Positions 37,402 to 46,253 of a stretch of DNA of 64,000 bases are shown in pieces. The notes beneath the pieces are model-generated. The model was not told the origin of the DNA, ran no database searches, and saw only the letters and a list, made by a program, of their open reading frames with translations. The translations under genes were made by a program, and so were the position numbers. Origin of the DNA: Anaerocolumna sedimenticola (GTDB taxonomy: Bacteria; Bacillota; Clostridia; Lachnospirales; Lachnospiraceae); assembly GCF_009931695.1 (NCBI RefSeq), contig NZ_CP048000.1, forward strand, positions 2,063,501-2,127,500. The letters run 5' to 3'. The first letter of the stretch is position 1, and each line of letters begins with the position of its first letter.

Positions 37402-38171
37402 GAAATCGAACAAAACTTCCCATTATTTATTTGACGGTATTTTTAATTATCACCTATATTCCGATTATACTGACAGTGATTTATTCCTTTAATGAATCCA
37501 AGATTACATCCGTATGGGGCGGCTGGTCCCTATCCTGGTATCAGCAGTTATTGCATGACAGGGATATTAAGGAGGCTTTAATTAACAGCCTGGTATTGGC
37601 TTTTTTAAGCTGTATGGCCGCTGTATTCATCGGAACCCTGGGTGCTATCGGCATGACGAAAATCAAAAGAAAAGCGAATGGATTTGTGGAGTATTTTTCC
37701 ATGATACCCATTATGATACCTGAGATAATATTAGGTATGGTATTTTTAGCCACTTTTTCATTTATGGGTTTACCCTTTGGTATGACTACTTTAGTGATAG
37801 CACATACCTCTTTCTGCATACCCTACATATTTATGATGGTTCGGGCAAGTCTCATCGGAATGGATATAAGTATCGAAGAAGCAGCCAGGGACCTTGGCGC
37901 GTCATCCATCCGTGTATTTTTTGATATTACCTTTCCGCTGATTCGGCCTGCAGTTCTTTCCGGGATGTTATTATCTTTTGCCATGTCTTTTGATGATGTG
38001 GTAATCAGTATCTTTGTAACCGGTCCGAAGGTCAATACCTTGCCCATAAAAATATATACCAGGCTAAAAACCGGAGTAACACCTGAGATTAATGCTCTTG
38101 CCAGCATTATGTTAGCTGTTACTGTTATTCTGCTGGTTCTTTCCGGTCAGATAAATAAAAGAAGAAGATAA
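37398..38171 (+). CDS. potC: Spermidine/putrescine ABC transporter permease PotC
   Basis: This 257-residue permease has about six helices and the loop EEAARDLGASSIRVFFDITFP, plus the PotC-like FAMSFDDVVISIFVTGP stretch. It starts at TTG 37398, overlapping the potB stop by four bases, with GGAGG at 37386-37390 at ideal spacing. This makes the TTG start secure and indicates translational coupling. Confidence 0.92.
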   Translation: MRNRTKLPIIYLTVFLIITYIPIILTVIYSFNESKITSVWGGWSLSWYQQLLHDRDIKEALINSLVLAFLSCMAAVFIGTLGAIGMTKIKRKANGFVEYFSMIPIMIPEIILGMVFLATFSFMGLPFGMTTLVIAHTSFCIPYIFMMVRASLIGMDISIEEAARDLGASSIRVFFDITFPLIRPAVLSGMLLSFAMSFDDVVISIFVTGPKVNTLPIKIYTRLKTGVTPEINALASIMLAVTVILLVLSGQINKRRR

Positions 38172-38221
38172 AAGAAGAAAAAAGAAGATAAAAGAAGAAG
38201 ATAAAAGAAGAAGATAAAAGA
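38158..38221 (+). repeat. GA-rich tandem repeat between potC and potD
   Basis: Four copies of GATAAAAG with AAGAA spacers (unit about 13 bases) begin at the potC stop and fill most of the 89-base potC-potD gap. Such a purine-rich tract could vary in copy number. Confidence 0.8.
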
Positions 38222-38260
38222 AACCATCAGTTAATGAATATAATTTAAGGAGGAATCATT

Positions 38261-39430
38261 ATGAAAAGATTAATCGCATTATTATCCGTATTTACGCTGG
38301 TGTTAACCCTGTTTGCAGGGTGTGCCAAAAATAATACGGAAGATACGTCAGCTCAGGGTAATAAACAAGATAACGGTACAGCTGCGGAGACTGCAGCGGA
38401 AGAGAATACCGTTTCGGAAGATACGTCAGCCGGAAAAACAGCAGACAAGGAAAGTAAGAAAATTGGGGGAGACCTTAATTTATATACCTGGGATGGTATG
38501 TTCCCACAGGAAGTTTTAGATGGTTTTGAAGAGGAAACCGGCGTACGTATTTATTATTCCAATTTTGATTATGATGAAGATATGCTTGCTAAGCTGGAAG
38601 AAACCAAAGGAGGCGATTATGACCTGGTTATAGCTGATGATTATATCATTGATTTGGTTATTAAGGAAGGACTTGCACAGAAGCTGGATAAATCCGGGAT
38701 CTCTGATTTTGGTAACATCAATCCGCTCTACCAGGGACAGTTTTATGATACAAAGGATGAATATACAGTACCTTATGGAGCCGGAATTCCTTTAATTGTA
38801 TATGACCCGGCTTTAGTAGATTTTGAAATAACCGGCTATGGTGATTTATGGAATCCGTCTTTAGAAGACAGTGTTGCTATAATCGGAAATTACCGCGTTA
38901 TTAACGGAATTACTCTTAAGACCCTGGGAGAATCCTTTAATACCAATGACCTTGCTACCATACAAAAAGCAGGAGATAAGTTAAAAGAACTGGCCCCCAA
39001 TATCCGCATTATCAGTGACAGTAATGCACAGGATTATATTATCAGCGGAGAAGTAAGCGCAGCATTTTTATATACCTCTCAGGTTACACAGGCTCTTGCA
39101 GCCAGGCCTGATTTAAAGGTTGTATATCCGAAAGAGGGTCTCGGGTTTGGAATTATGGCAGGATTTATTCCGTCCAAGGCTCCTAATCCTGCTGCGGCCC
39201 ATGCCTTTTTAGAATATATCTTAAGACCGGAAATTTCCGCAAAATGTTTTGAATTTATTGGATATTACTGTACGACAAAAGCAGCGGATGATTATATCTC
39301 AGAAGATATGAAGAGTTCCCTTGTGGTTCCGGCTTCCGTAAAAGATGGTGAAATCATTCAAAACATATCTCAGGAAGCAGAAGATTTACACAATAAAGTA
39401 TGGAGTGAATTTGTAGACGCCTGTGACTAA
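38261..39430 (+). CDS. potD: Spermidine/putrescine-binding lipoprotein
   Basis: This 389-residue lipoprotein has signal peptide and lipobox FAGC (Cys 21), an acidic Thr/Glu-rich linker (about 22-68) and a PotD-type binding fold (GGDLNLYTWDGMFPQEVLDGFEE). It captures polyamines for PotABC. It starts behind AAGGAGG and ends the operon. Confidence 0.92.
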   Translation: MKRLIALLSVFTLVLTLFAGCAKNNTEDTSAQGNKQDNGTAAETAAEENTVSEDTSAGKTADKESKKIGGDLNLYTWDGMFPQEVLDGFEEETGVRIYYSNFDYDEDMLAKLEETKGGDYDLVIADDYIIDLVIKEGLAQKLDKSGISDFGNINPLYQGQFYDTKDEYTVPYGAGIPLIVYDPALVDFEITGYGDLWNPSLEDSVAIIGNYRVINGITLKTLGESFNTNDLATIQKAGDKLKELAPNIRIISDSNAQDYIISGEVSAAFLYTSQVTQALAARPDLKVVYPKEGLGFGIMAGFIPSKAPNPAAAHAFLEYILRPEISAKCFEFIGYYCTTKAADDYISEDMKSSLVVPASVKDGEIIQNISQEAEDLHNKVWSEFVDACD

Positions 39431-39442
39431 ATATAATTAACG

Positions 39443-39495
39443 AACGGAACCCCAAATGCCGGTCACGTGGAAACCGGTGTTTGGGGTTCCGTTTA
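39443..39495 (+). terminator. Terminator of potABCD
   Basis: AACGGAACCCCAAA pairs with TTTGGGGTTCCGTT, with an inner stem GCCGGT/ACCGGT. It lies 13 bases after the potD stop, before the convergent permease gene. Confidence 0.85.
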
Positions 39496-39593
39496 ATTAT
39501 CCTTTTCCTGTTACTTTTTGTGCACAGCATTAATGATTTACCCGACAAAGAAAATCTAAAATCATTATATAACATAAAAAGTAAATGAATTAA

Positions 39594-40979
39594 CTAAATA
39601 CTCTGTAAAGATTCGGAATAGGAGGATTCCCTTTCTAATTTTACATTGTTAACTTTATCAATGGATACTCTTTCAAAAGGTTTTGCTCTCTTAATAACTT
39701 TTACCCATATCATTGCAAATGCTGCCATGACTACAAGTAAAGCAAAGAATATTTTATAGATAAAAATTCTTGCATCTCCTTCAGCTATATTCCAAATCAT
39801 ATAAATATCGCCAATAATACATATAAATTGAGGAATACCTAAGAGAGTTAATTTTTTATTTCTTCCTTTTGCATCGGGATAACGTTTCCTTAATACCAGG
39901 ACCGTAATATTTACTAAAATATAAGAGGCTAACCAAAAACAAGAAGCTGCAAGTAAAATATTTGTAAGGCCTGAACTGTTAGCAAAGCCAGTAATTAAAA
40001 CAATTGCTATAACTCCAACCATCATTACAAGACCTGCAATAGGTGTACCTTTTGCATTCTTTTTCTGAAAAAAACAGGGCATCATTTCAGCTTCAGCCAT
40101 ACCACTTAAAATTCTTGTGACACTGCCAAGCACCGTATTAATTGTACTGACACCTGCAAGAATTGTTACAACACCCATCCAATAGGTGCCGGGAGTTCCT
40201 AATAGATTTTTTGCAAATACAATATGAGGCATATCACTTGACATTAAATCTTCTAAAGATACATAATTGGTCATACCAATACCCATTAAAGCCTGAACCA
40301 CAAATAGTAACAAAACACCTAAAATCATGGCCAGGGGAACATCTCTTTTTGGATTCTTTAAATCTTTAGAAATTGGTATGACAAATTCAATACCAATGAA
40401 TAACCAGAATGCTAACGCTGTAAGAGATGCAATGCCGTACATTCCTGTAACTGCCGGCTGACTCTGGGAAGCTGCTTCGATTACTGTTCCGGTACCTAAC
40501 TTAAAGGCACTGATAATACCAAGCAAAACCAAGGAACCAATTAATAATACAACAACCAGATTCTGAATCCTGGCAAATATATTGACACCAAGATAATTAA
40601 CAAATGCCAGAAGAAATAGGATTAATAAACTAATGACAACTGCCGGAACCTGAGGTAAAAACGTTTCCTGTAATACGATGCCGCACATAGCAAGTTCAAC
40701 AGAACCGGCAAGCATATTGGTAATTACATATGCGGAAAGATTAGAAACGATGGAAGGAACGGGTCCAAGCCCGCCTTCCACATCAGGCATCATACCGTGA
40801 AGCTCACTAAAAGAAAATGCCAGTAAAATATTTAAAATAACAACAATAAACATTGCTAAAATAAATCCTCTTCCTGCAAGCCCCATACCAAGTCCCAATG
40901 ATAAGAGACAACTGGTTGCAACAATTAACCCGACACATACTGAAATTGCACTGCCGAGTCCTAGTTTTTTGTCTTTCAT
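39594..40979 (-). CDS. APC-family amino acid permease
   Basis: This 461-residue transporter has about twelve transmembrane helices and the APC N-terminal pattern GLGSAISVCVGLIVATSCL. It probably imports the amine or amino acid substrate of the oxidation operon upstream on the same strand. Its leader has the TTGTAAAAATCGGAAC motif, a -10 box and an internal terminator-like hairpin, the same layout as ahead of ridA. This suggests that it is a separately controlled member of one regulon. Confidence 0.9.
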   Translation of the reverse strand: MKDKKLGLGSAISVCVGLIVATSCLLSLGLGMGLAGRGFILAMFIVVILNILLAFSFSELHGMMPDVEGGLGPVPSIVSNLSAYVITNMLAGSVELAMCGIVLQETFLPQVPAVVISLLILFLLAFVNYLGVNIFARIQNLVVVLLIGSLVLLGIISAFKLGTGTVIEAASQSQPAVTGMYGIASLTALAFWLFIGIEFVIPISKDLKNPKRDVPLAMILGVLLLFVVQALMGIGMTNYVSLEDLMSSDMPHIVFAKNLLGTPGTYWMGVVTILAGVSTINTVLGSVTRILSGMAEAEMMPCFFQKKNAKGTPIAGLVMMVGVIAIVLITGFANSSGLTNILLAASCFWLASYILVNITVLVLRKRYPDAKGRNKKLTLLGIPQFICIIGDIYMIWNIAEGDARIFIYKIFFALLVVMAAFAMIWVKVIKRAKPFERVSIDKVNNVKLERESSYSESLQSI

Positions 40980-41053
40980 TTGAAATCCTCCTTATTTAAA
41001 ATACTTTATTTTTGTTTCCTTTCAATGGCGAAAATCCTATAAAGTAAAAAATA

Positions 41054-41078
41054 GCGTCTTGCAAATAAAGCAAGACGC
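41054..41078 (-). terminator. Terminator or attenuator in the APC permease leader
   Basis: On the minus strand GCGTCTTGC and GCAAGACGC flank a seven-base loop and are followed by TATTTTTTAC. It lies after the FAD gene and about 75 bases ahead of the permease start codon, downstream of that gene's likely promoter. Confidence 0.8.
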
Positions 41079-41125
41079 CATTGTCGGTTGTAAATAATTC
41101 ATCTATCGATTCTTCTAAAAGGTTA

Positions 41126-41168
41126 AGTATACTATAGATGGATGGTTATGAATTGTAAAAATCGGAAC
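41126..41168 (-). promoter_or_regulatory. Putative activator site and -10 box for the APC permease
   Basis: Read on the minus strand, GTTCCGATTTTTACAA (41168-41153) is followed after 21 bases by TATACT (41131-41126). The identical 16-base motif lies 21 bases before TAAAAT upstream of ridA (46775-46817). There is no good -35 box, as expected for an activator-dependent promoter. Confidence 0.6.
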
Positions 41169-41227
41169 AATTCACCGGCTCTTTGATTGTTTCATGTTCA
41201 AGTAAAATTCCTGGTTACAGAAAGATA

Positions 41228-42355
41228 TTAAATTTTAGCTTTAAATCTATTATATCGGAAATCACTTATATCAAGTACCGTCTTTTCGTCCGTAGCCATT
41301 TGGGAAAGGAGAGTTCCAACGGTTGGTGATATACCAAATCCATGACCGGAAAATGCACAGGCTAATATTAGACCGGGAACTTCTTCCACATGACTGATAA
41401 CCGGAACGTGATCTGCACAAACATCAATCCAGCCCGCCCAGGTTCTAACTATCTTGGCATCAGACAGACAGGGAAAATATTTCATGATACCTCTGCAGAT
41501 ACAAGATGCCGTTAAGCTGTTGGTAACCGGCTTTCCATTATCTTTATTGGTATCTTCAAAACCTGATGAACCACCGAATACAAAAGAACCATGTGTGCTT
41601 TGATGACCATAAAAATCGGCATCAGCCGTTCCTAACATTTGATAAAACATAGGAGGTTGTGCCTCTGTTACCAGTACTTCCAATAAGGCTTTTGTCATTG
41701 GAATATCTAAGCCAATGGTTGCAGCTATTTGTCTGCTTTCATAACCTGCTGCCAGAATGATGGTGTCTCCCTCATATATATTAGAAGTGGTTACCACCTG
41801 CTTGGCTTTTCCTTTTATTTTTCTTATCTCAATTACTTCTTCACCGGTAAAAAACCTGACTCCTAACCTTCTTGCCTTTCTATAATAGGCAAGTGTTGCT
41901 AACATAGGATTGGCATGCCCATCCGTCGGACACCAGCTTGCACCAATTACCTCATCAGAAAGATAAGGAGTAATTACTTTTGCCTCAGACCCATTTATCA
42001 TTTTCACGTCCAGCCCCAAAGAAGCTGCCCTTTCTGTAAGACCATTCAATATGTTAATATGTCTATCCGTTTTACCTAAACGTAAATTACCTTCCTGATA
42101 ATATTCAATGTCCATTTCTAATTCTTCTGAAAGAGCCGGCCATAAATTTTTTACACCATACATAGCCAGAGGTAATTCTCTTTTATCACGTCCTGATTGT
42201 CTTACACCGCCGCCGTTCCTACTGGAACCGCCATTACCGATAGAATCACTTTTTTCAAGAACAATGACAGAACATCCTTTCTTCGCCAGATAGTATGCGG
42301 TAGAGTTTCCCATAATGCCTCCTCCGATAATTATTACATCTGCCAGGTTATCCAT
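41228..42355 (-). CDS. FAD-dependent oxidoreductase, DAO/sarcosine oxidase beta type
   Basis: This 375-residue flavoprotein begins with the FAD-binding GGGIMGNSTAYYLAKKG and resembles the small catalytic subunit of sarcosine, opine or proline oxidases. It has a DAO-fold core and the C-terminal FSGHGFGISPTVG motif. It forms an operon with the FAD/4Fe-4S subunit, the BFD-like and 2Fe-2S proteins. It probably oxidises the C-N bond of an N-substituted or cyclic amino acid, passing electrons to the iron-sulfur partner. It is two bases from the stop of the preceding BFD-like gene, consistent with tight coupling. Confidence 0.87.
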   Translation of the reverse strand: MDNLADVIIIGGGIMGNSTAYYLAKKGCSVIVLEKSDSIGNGGSSRNGGGVRQSGRDKRELPLAMYGVKNLWPALSEELEMDIEYYQEGNLRLGKTDRHINILNGLTERAASLGLDVKMINGSEAKVITPYLSDEVIGASWCPTDGHANPMLATLAYYRKARRLGVRFFTGEEVIEIRKIKGKAKQVVTTSNIYEGDTIILAAGYESRQIAATIGLDIPMTKALLEVLVTEAQPPMFYQMLGTADADFYGHQSTHGSFVFGGSSGFEDTNKDNGKPVTNSLTASCICRGIMKYFPCLSDAKIVRTWAGWIDVCADHVPVISHVEEVPGLILACAFSGHGFGISPTVGTLLSQMATDEKTVLDISDFRYNRFKAKI

Positions 42356-42357
42356 TT

Positions 42358-42702
42358 TCAGGCCTCCTTTCCTTCGGTTCCGAATATTTTCATTTCAATG
42401 GGTCTCATAGGAGCCCTGGATACGGCAGGTTCTAATTCCATGGGAGAGACTTTAAGTTCTCTGGCTACAATTCCTTTTACCAGTCTGCCGCAGGTCTGCC
42501 CCTGGCACAGCCCCATACCGGTTCTTAAAAATCTTCTGATTTCTGTTATGGTGAACATTCCGTCATGGACAGCTTTTCTGATTTCACCTTTGGTAATCTC
42601 CTCACATCGGCAGATAATCATAGTATCATCGGGCTGAGGCACAAATTCACCAATGTCTTTAAATCGATCCTTTATTTTACTCAAAATGTGGCTTCCTTTC
42701 AT
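42358..42702 (-). CDS. BFD-like [2Fe-2S]-binding protein
   Basis: This 114-residue protein has the four-cysteine pattern ICRCEE...GMGLCQGQTCG of bacterioferritin-associated-ferredoxin-like domains. These also occur as a small domain in amine and opine oxidase complexes. Here the domain is a free protein between the two flavin subunit genes, so it probably transfers electrons between them. Confidence 0.85.
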   Translation of the reverse strand: MKGSHILSKIKDRFKDIGEFVPQPDDTMIICRCEEITKGEIRKAVHDGMFTITEIRRFLRTGMGLCQGQTCGRLVKGIVARELKVSPMELEPAVSRAPMRPIEMKIFGTEGKEA

Positions 42703-42734
42703 TCATGATATTTTCTTTCAACCTTCCCGTCATG

Positions 42735-42875
42735 ATGCCGCTCCAGCGGCATTACAAAGTGAATTGTCTTAGTAATTCACTTTGTTAAGACGTTTTTCTT
42801 TACACTTGCTCCCATTGCATACCGCAGGCGGGCCTGCGGTACTGCCATAAATAATGGAGTGAAAGTGTTCTTCTT
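42735..42875 (-). other. Highly structured intergenic region in the oxidation operon
   Basis: Three perfect hairpins follow each other: ATGCCGCT/AGCGGCAT (42735-42752), ACAAAGTGAATT/AATTCACTTTGT (42754-42785) and TACCGCAGGC/GCCTGCGGTA (42820-42841). There is additional pairing between CTTTACACTTG near 42800 and sequence near 42858-42875. No reading frame explains it. It lies between co-directional subunit genes and may set RNA stability or subunit ratio. Confidence 0.6.
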
Positions 42876-42882
42876 TCACACT

Positions 42883-44460
42883 TTATACCAGCAACCTGCG
42901 AAAAAATCTGGCTTTCATTGCCATATCAGTTGGAACTTTCATGGTTAATAAATGGGTGTGGTCAAATCCATTCGAGGATTTTACACTTATAATCTCAGCT
43001 TCACATACCTCCTTACCGCTTCTGTCTAAGGCCTTGCCTTTATCACCAGACGCCGGTAACGGAAGAAATTCATAGGGAAGGGTTATGAATGTGTAACCTG
43101 GTTCAACTTCCTCATTAACAAGGAATATTGCCTGACCGGAACAGGAGGCAACACAAAGACCACAGCCGGTACAATCTTTCATTTCATCAACAGCCGGTAA
43201 AGAAGTAATTTTCTCGCCAATCTTAATCACTTTTTTCGGACAGGCATCCTGACATGGATTACAGGGAATATTCTGTGTGCATTCAATAACCGGATGTACG
43301 CCTGCTCTTTTAGTTACGCCCGGAAAACGCTCTATTTCAGATTCATCCACATAACCTTTTCTCAACAGACTGTCTGACACCTCAATTCCCTCATCTGTTT
43401 TTTCAATTATTTTACCTCTGTTTTCGGGAGCAAACATTCCTTCTCTTAAGCTTTTAAGTGCTTTTTCTAATTCCGTAAGATTATTCTGTAATTCTTCTTT
43501 CGTAATAAATCCTAAATACTCTGCTGCCGAGATACCTGCAATTCGTCCTTCAATCATAGCAGAACTTGCCTCTTCTATACCGGAGACATCTCCTGCTGCA
43601 TAGATTCCGGGTATTGAAGTTGCTCCGGTTTCATCACATTCCGGAACAAATCCTCCCGGGGTTTCTTTCATCTTACAGCCGGACATGCCAAGCAGCTGTG
43701 ACATAGGAGATAAGCCAACGGCAAGACATATGGTATCCACTTCAAAATGTTTTTCAGAGCCGGGTATTGTCCTCCAGGAATTGTCAATTTCTCCGATAGT
43801 AACTCCGGTAACACATTCCTCACCTTCTGCTTTTATGATTGTATGGGATAAGTAAAACGGTACGCTACATCTTGCAACCTTGGCTGCATGAACACCGTAG
43901 CCTCCTACCTTTAGGGCCGCATCTACAAGGGCAACCACTTCACAGCCTGCCTGCATAAGCTGAAAACTTACCACAAGACCAACATTACCGGTACCAAGCA
44001 TTAATACACGGTTTCCCGGTTTTATACTGTGTAAATTCATCATTGTCTGAGCCGCTCCGGCACCAATCACACCGGGCAGTGTCCAGCCATCAAAGGTGAC
44101 CATATTTTCAGAAGCTCCGGTAGCAACAATAATACTATCTCCTTTATAATGTATTATCTCATCACCGATTTTTACAGTTACTTCTTTATCCAGATACAAA
44201 CCGATTACTATGGCATTTAACTCTACTCTGACACCACAGTCATTTGCTTCTTTTAATAAATCATCACCTATTTTAAAGCCTCTGATTTTTGCTTTATGTT
44301 CTTTGGAACCAAAAAATTTATGAATCTGTTTAAAAAGCTGTCCACCCGGTTTTGCATTCTCATCGAAAACGATAACCTTAAGACCTCTTTTGGCAGCTTC
44401 AATTGCGGCTGACAAACCGGCGGGGCCAGCTCCAATTATAATTAAATCATACCTTTTCAT
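42883..44460 (-). CDS. FAD/NAD-dependent oxidoreductase with 4Fe-4S ferredoxin domain
   Basis: This 525-residue protein has an FAD motif IIIGAGPAGLSAAIEAA at the N terminus and an NAD-binding GTGNVGLVVSF Rossmann fold in the middle. Two C-terminal 4Fe-4S clusters have ligands in CTQNIPCNPCQDACP and CTGCGLCVASC. This is the layout of the large subunit of amine/opine/HCN-type oxidases, but with ferredoxin-like clusters that suit an anaerobic dehydrogenase passing electrons to ferredoxin. ATG 44460 gives MKRYDLIIIGAG. A GTG at 44472 is in frame. Neither has a strong ribosome binding site. Confidence 0.87.
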   Translation of the reverse strand: MKRYDLIIIGAGPAGLSAAIEAAKRGLKVIVFDENAKPGGQLFKQIHKFFGSKEHKAKIRGFKIGDDLLKEANDCGVRVELNAIVIGLYLDKEVTVKIGDEIIHYKGDSIIVATGASENMVTFDGWTLPGVIGAGAAQTMMNLHSIKPGNRVLMLGTGNVGLVVSFQLMQAGCEVVALVDAALKVGGYGVHAAKVARCSVPFYLSHTIIKAEGEECVTGVTIGEIDNSWRTIPGSEKHFEVDTICLAVGLSPMSQLLGMSGCKMKETPGGFVPECDETGATSIPGIYAAGDVSGIEEASSAMIEGRIAGISAAEYLGFITKEELQNNLTELEKALKSLREGMFAPENRGKIIEKTDEGIEVSDSLLRKGYVDESEIERFPGVTKRAGVHPVIECTQNIPCNPCQDACPKKVIKIGEKITSLPAVDEMKDCTGCGLCVASCSGQAIFLVNEEVEPGYTFITLPYEFLPLPASGDKGKALDRSGKEVCEAEIISVKSSNGFDHTHLLTMKVPTDMAMKARFFRRLLV

Positions 44461-44528
44461 GTTTATACCCACTGCATGGGTCTGTTACATGTATGCAAAA
44501 TATTGACGGAATCAATACCCCAGTGCAT

Positions 44529-44616
44529 AATACCAGCCCCAATGCCACAAATAAATAGGTTGAAAGAATCTACATGTGGCAATCCTTTCTAAGATATTTT
44601 CTTTCAACCTGGTATT
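44529..44616 (-). other. Hairpin between the 2Fe-2S and FAD subunit genes
   Basis: GGTTGAAAGAA (44559-44569) pairs with TTCTTTCAACC (44599-44609). Outer arms AATACCAG and CTGGTATT extend it. An alternative fold uses GCCACA and TGTGGC. It resembles the structured gap at 42735 in position and may act similarly. Confidence 0.6.
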
Positions 44617-44642
44617 TCTCTTACTGTTATTTCTTAGTTATA

Positions 44643-44963
44643 CTATTCCTTTACGGATACACCGTATTGGGTCCTTATGTCCATTCCTTCTTCCAAGGGT
44701 GTTATACAGGTTCTGACATTAGGCTTACCGTTAACTACCATAACACAGTCAGTACATCTGCCGATGGCACAAAAAAGACCTCTGGGTTTATGATATTTCT
44801 TCGTATAGCGGTGAATCATTACACCGGCAGCTTCTAAGGCCATTGCGATTGGCTCACCTAGAAGGCCTGTTAAAGTTTTACCGTCATAAGAAAACTCAAT
44901 GACTTTCTTCTCCACCGGTTTTCCCAGTATTGGATGTTCCTCTATTCTCATAATTACCTCCAA
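44643..44963 (-). CDS. Small [2Fe-2S] ferredoxin-like subunit (HcnA/SoxA N-terminal type)
   Basis: This 106-residue protein has the plant-ferredoxin-like cysteine set in GLFCAIGRCTDC and a distal VRTCIT. Proteins of this kind form the gamma subunit in opine, proline and cyanide-forming oxidase complexes. It is encoded between the ornithine-cyclodeaminase-like and large flavin genes and probably forms a complex with the latter. Confidence 0.87.
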   Translation of the reverse strand: MEVIMRIEEHPILGKPVEKKVIEFSYDGKTLTGLLGEPIAMALEAAGVMIHRYTKKYHKPRGLFCAIGRCTDCVMVVNGKPNVRTCITPLEEGMDIRTQYGVSVKE

Positions 44964-44986
44964 TCTTACTTAAATAAGCAATTTAT

Positions 44987-46123
44987 TTATGCCAGATAAG
45001 GTTCTTTCCATAAGTTTAATTTTGTTCCGATACCTTTTTCAATTGCATTACGATATACAATGGTTCCCCAGGCAACATCTTCAATAGGCATACCACCAAC
45101 AGAATAAATAACGATTTCATTCTCTTTTCTGTGAACCGGGACTTTTCCCATGATTACATCACCTAAATCATCTACTTGTTCTTTCTTCATTTTTCCTTCT
45201 TCAATTAAGTCCATACAATGTACTGCAGGAATGGGGATGGAGTTATATGCAGGAAAATCCATTTCTTCTTCCCATGCCTCATATAACTGAATATTATCTG
45301 CAACATTTCTGGCACGGTTTAATAAAAAGTCATCATCAAATCTTGCAGAGGCAGGACAGCAAAGAACTGCACCCGGTTTAATCCACGCTTCATTAATATA
45401 AGGATAAAGGTTAGGATCACCTGTTGGGCTGGAGGTTGCAAGGCTTACAATATCGGCATCTTTAACAGCTTCTTCTTCCGTTTCAACCACTCTGAAATCT
45501 GTAATTTGTGGGTATTTCTCTTTTACATAGTTAATAAAACTATCTACTGATTTTTTACTTCTTCCTTTAATTTGAACTGTTTCGATGCTATGTCTTACTG
45601 CCATAGCTGCATCAAATGCAGTTTTACTCATAACACCGGGTCCTATAATACCTACTACTTTAGAATCTTCTTTTGCAAAATATTTGATTCCTACACCGGG
45701 AACCGCACCGGTTCGAAAAGCACTTAAAATATTAGCGGACATATAAGCTAATGGAGCACCTGTATCTTTATCATTTAAAGTAAGCATAAGTATGGATCTT
45801 GGAAGGCCTTTCCCACGGTTTTCCGTATTAGAACCATACCATTTCATTCCTGCCATATCAAATTTTCCGCCAAGATAAGCGGGCATTGCCATAAATCTTC
45901 TATCGGGACCATCGGTTGGCATATTAGGAAATGGAGAACTTTCGGGAAATGTCATCATAACGCCGTGGGAGTTGGCATTGGCACCACCCATACGGTAATC
46001 ACCGATTTTTAGTAACTTAAACATCTCTTCCATGGCCTCAACACAACCTGCCATGTCAGTAACGCCTGCTTTAATCATATCTTCCTCATTTAAATAGATA
46101 AAGTCTATATTTGGATATCCCAT
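44987..46123 (-). CDS. Ornithine cyclodeaminase/mu-crystallin family protein
   Basis: This 378-residue protein has the family Rossmann motif GIIGPGVMSKTAFDAA and the substrate-side NRGKGLPRSILML and SAFRTGAVPG segments. Members deaminate ornithine to proline or reduce/hydrolyse cyclic imines with NAD(P). In this operon it may process an imine made by the flavin complex, together with RidA. ATG 46123 is preferred because GGAGG (46132-46136) lies eight bases away. The TTG at 46141 would add six residues and lacks a binding site. Confidence 0.87.
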   Translation of the reverse strand: MGYPNIDFIYLNEEDMIKAGVTDMAGCVEAMEEMFKLLKIGDYRMGGANANSHGVMMTFPESSPFPNMPTDGPDRRFMAMPAYLGGKFDMAGMKWYGSNTENRGKGLPRSILMLTLNDKDTGAPLAYMSANILSAFRTGAVPGVGIKYFAKEDSKVVGIIGPGVMSKTAFDAAMAVRHSIETVQIKGRSKKSVDSFINYVKEKYPQITDFRVVETEEEAVKDADIVSLATSSPTGDPNLYPYINEAWIKPGAVLCCPASARFDDDFLLNRARNVADNIQLYEAWEEEMDFPAYNSIPIPAVHCMDLIEEGKMKKEQVDDLGDVIMGKVPVHRKENEIVIYSVGGMPIEDVAWGTIVYRNAIEKGIGTKLNLWKEPYLA

Positions 46124-46253
46124 ACTTTTTTCCTCCGCCAATTATAATTTTATATTTTTATTGATTTTCATATTTAATAATTTTTGAATACAGGCTTTTA
46201 TTTTTATAAATATTCTTTCTTCATAAATTCTTTTTTCATGTGTGATATTCTTC

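Noticed and set aside
44574..44837. Plus-strand open frame over the 2Fe-2S subunit gene
   Set aside because: It lies opposite a clear ferredoxin-like gene and an intergenic hairpin, and lacks a ribosome binding site.
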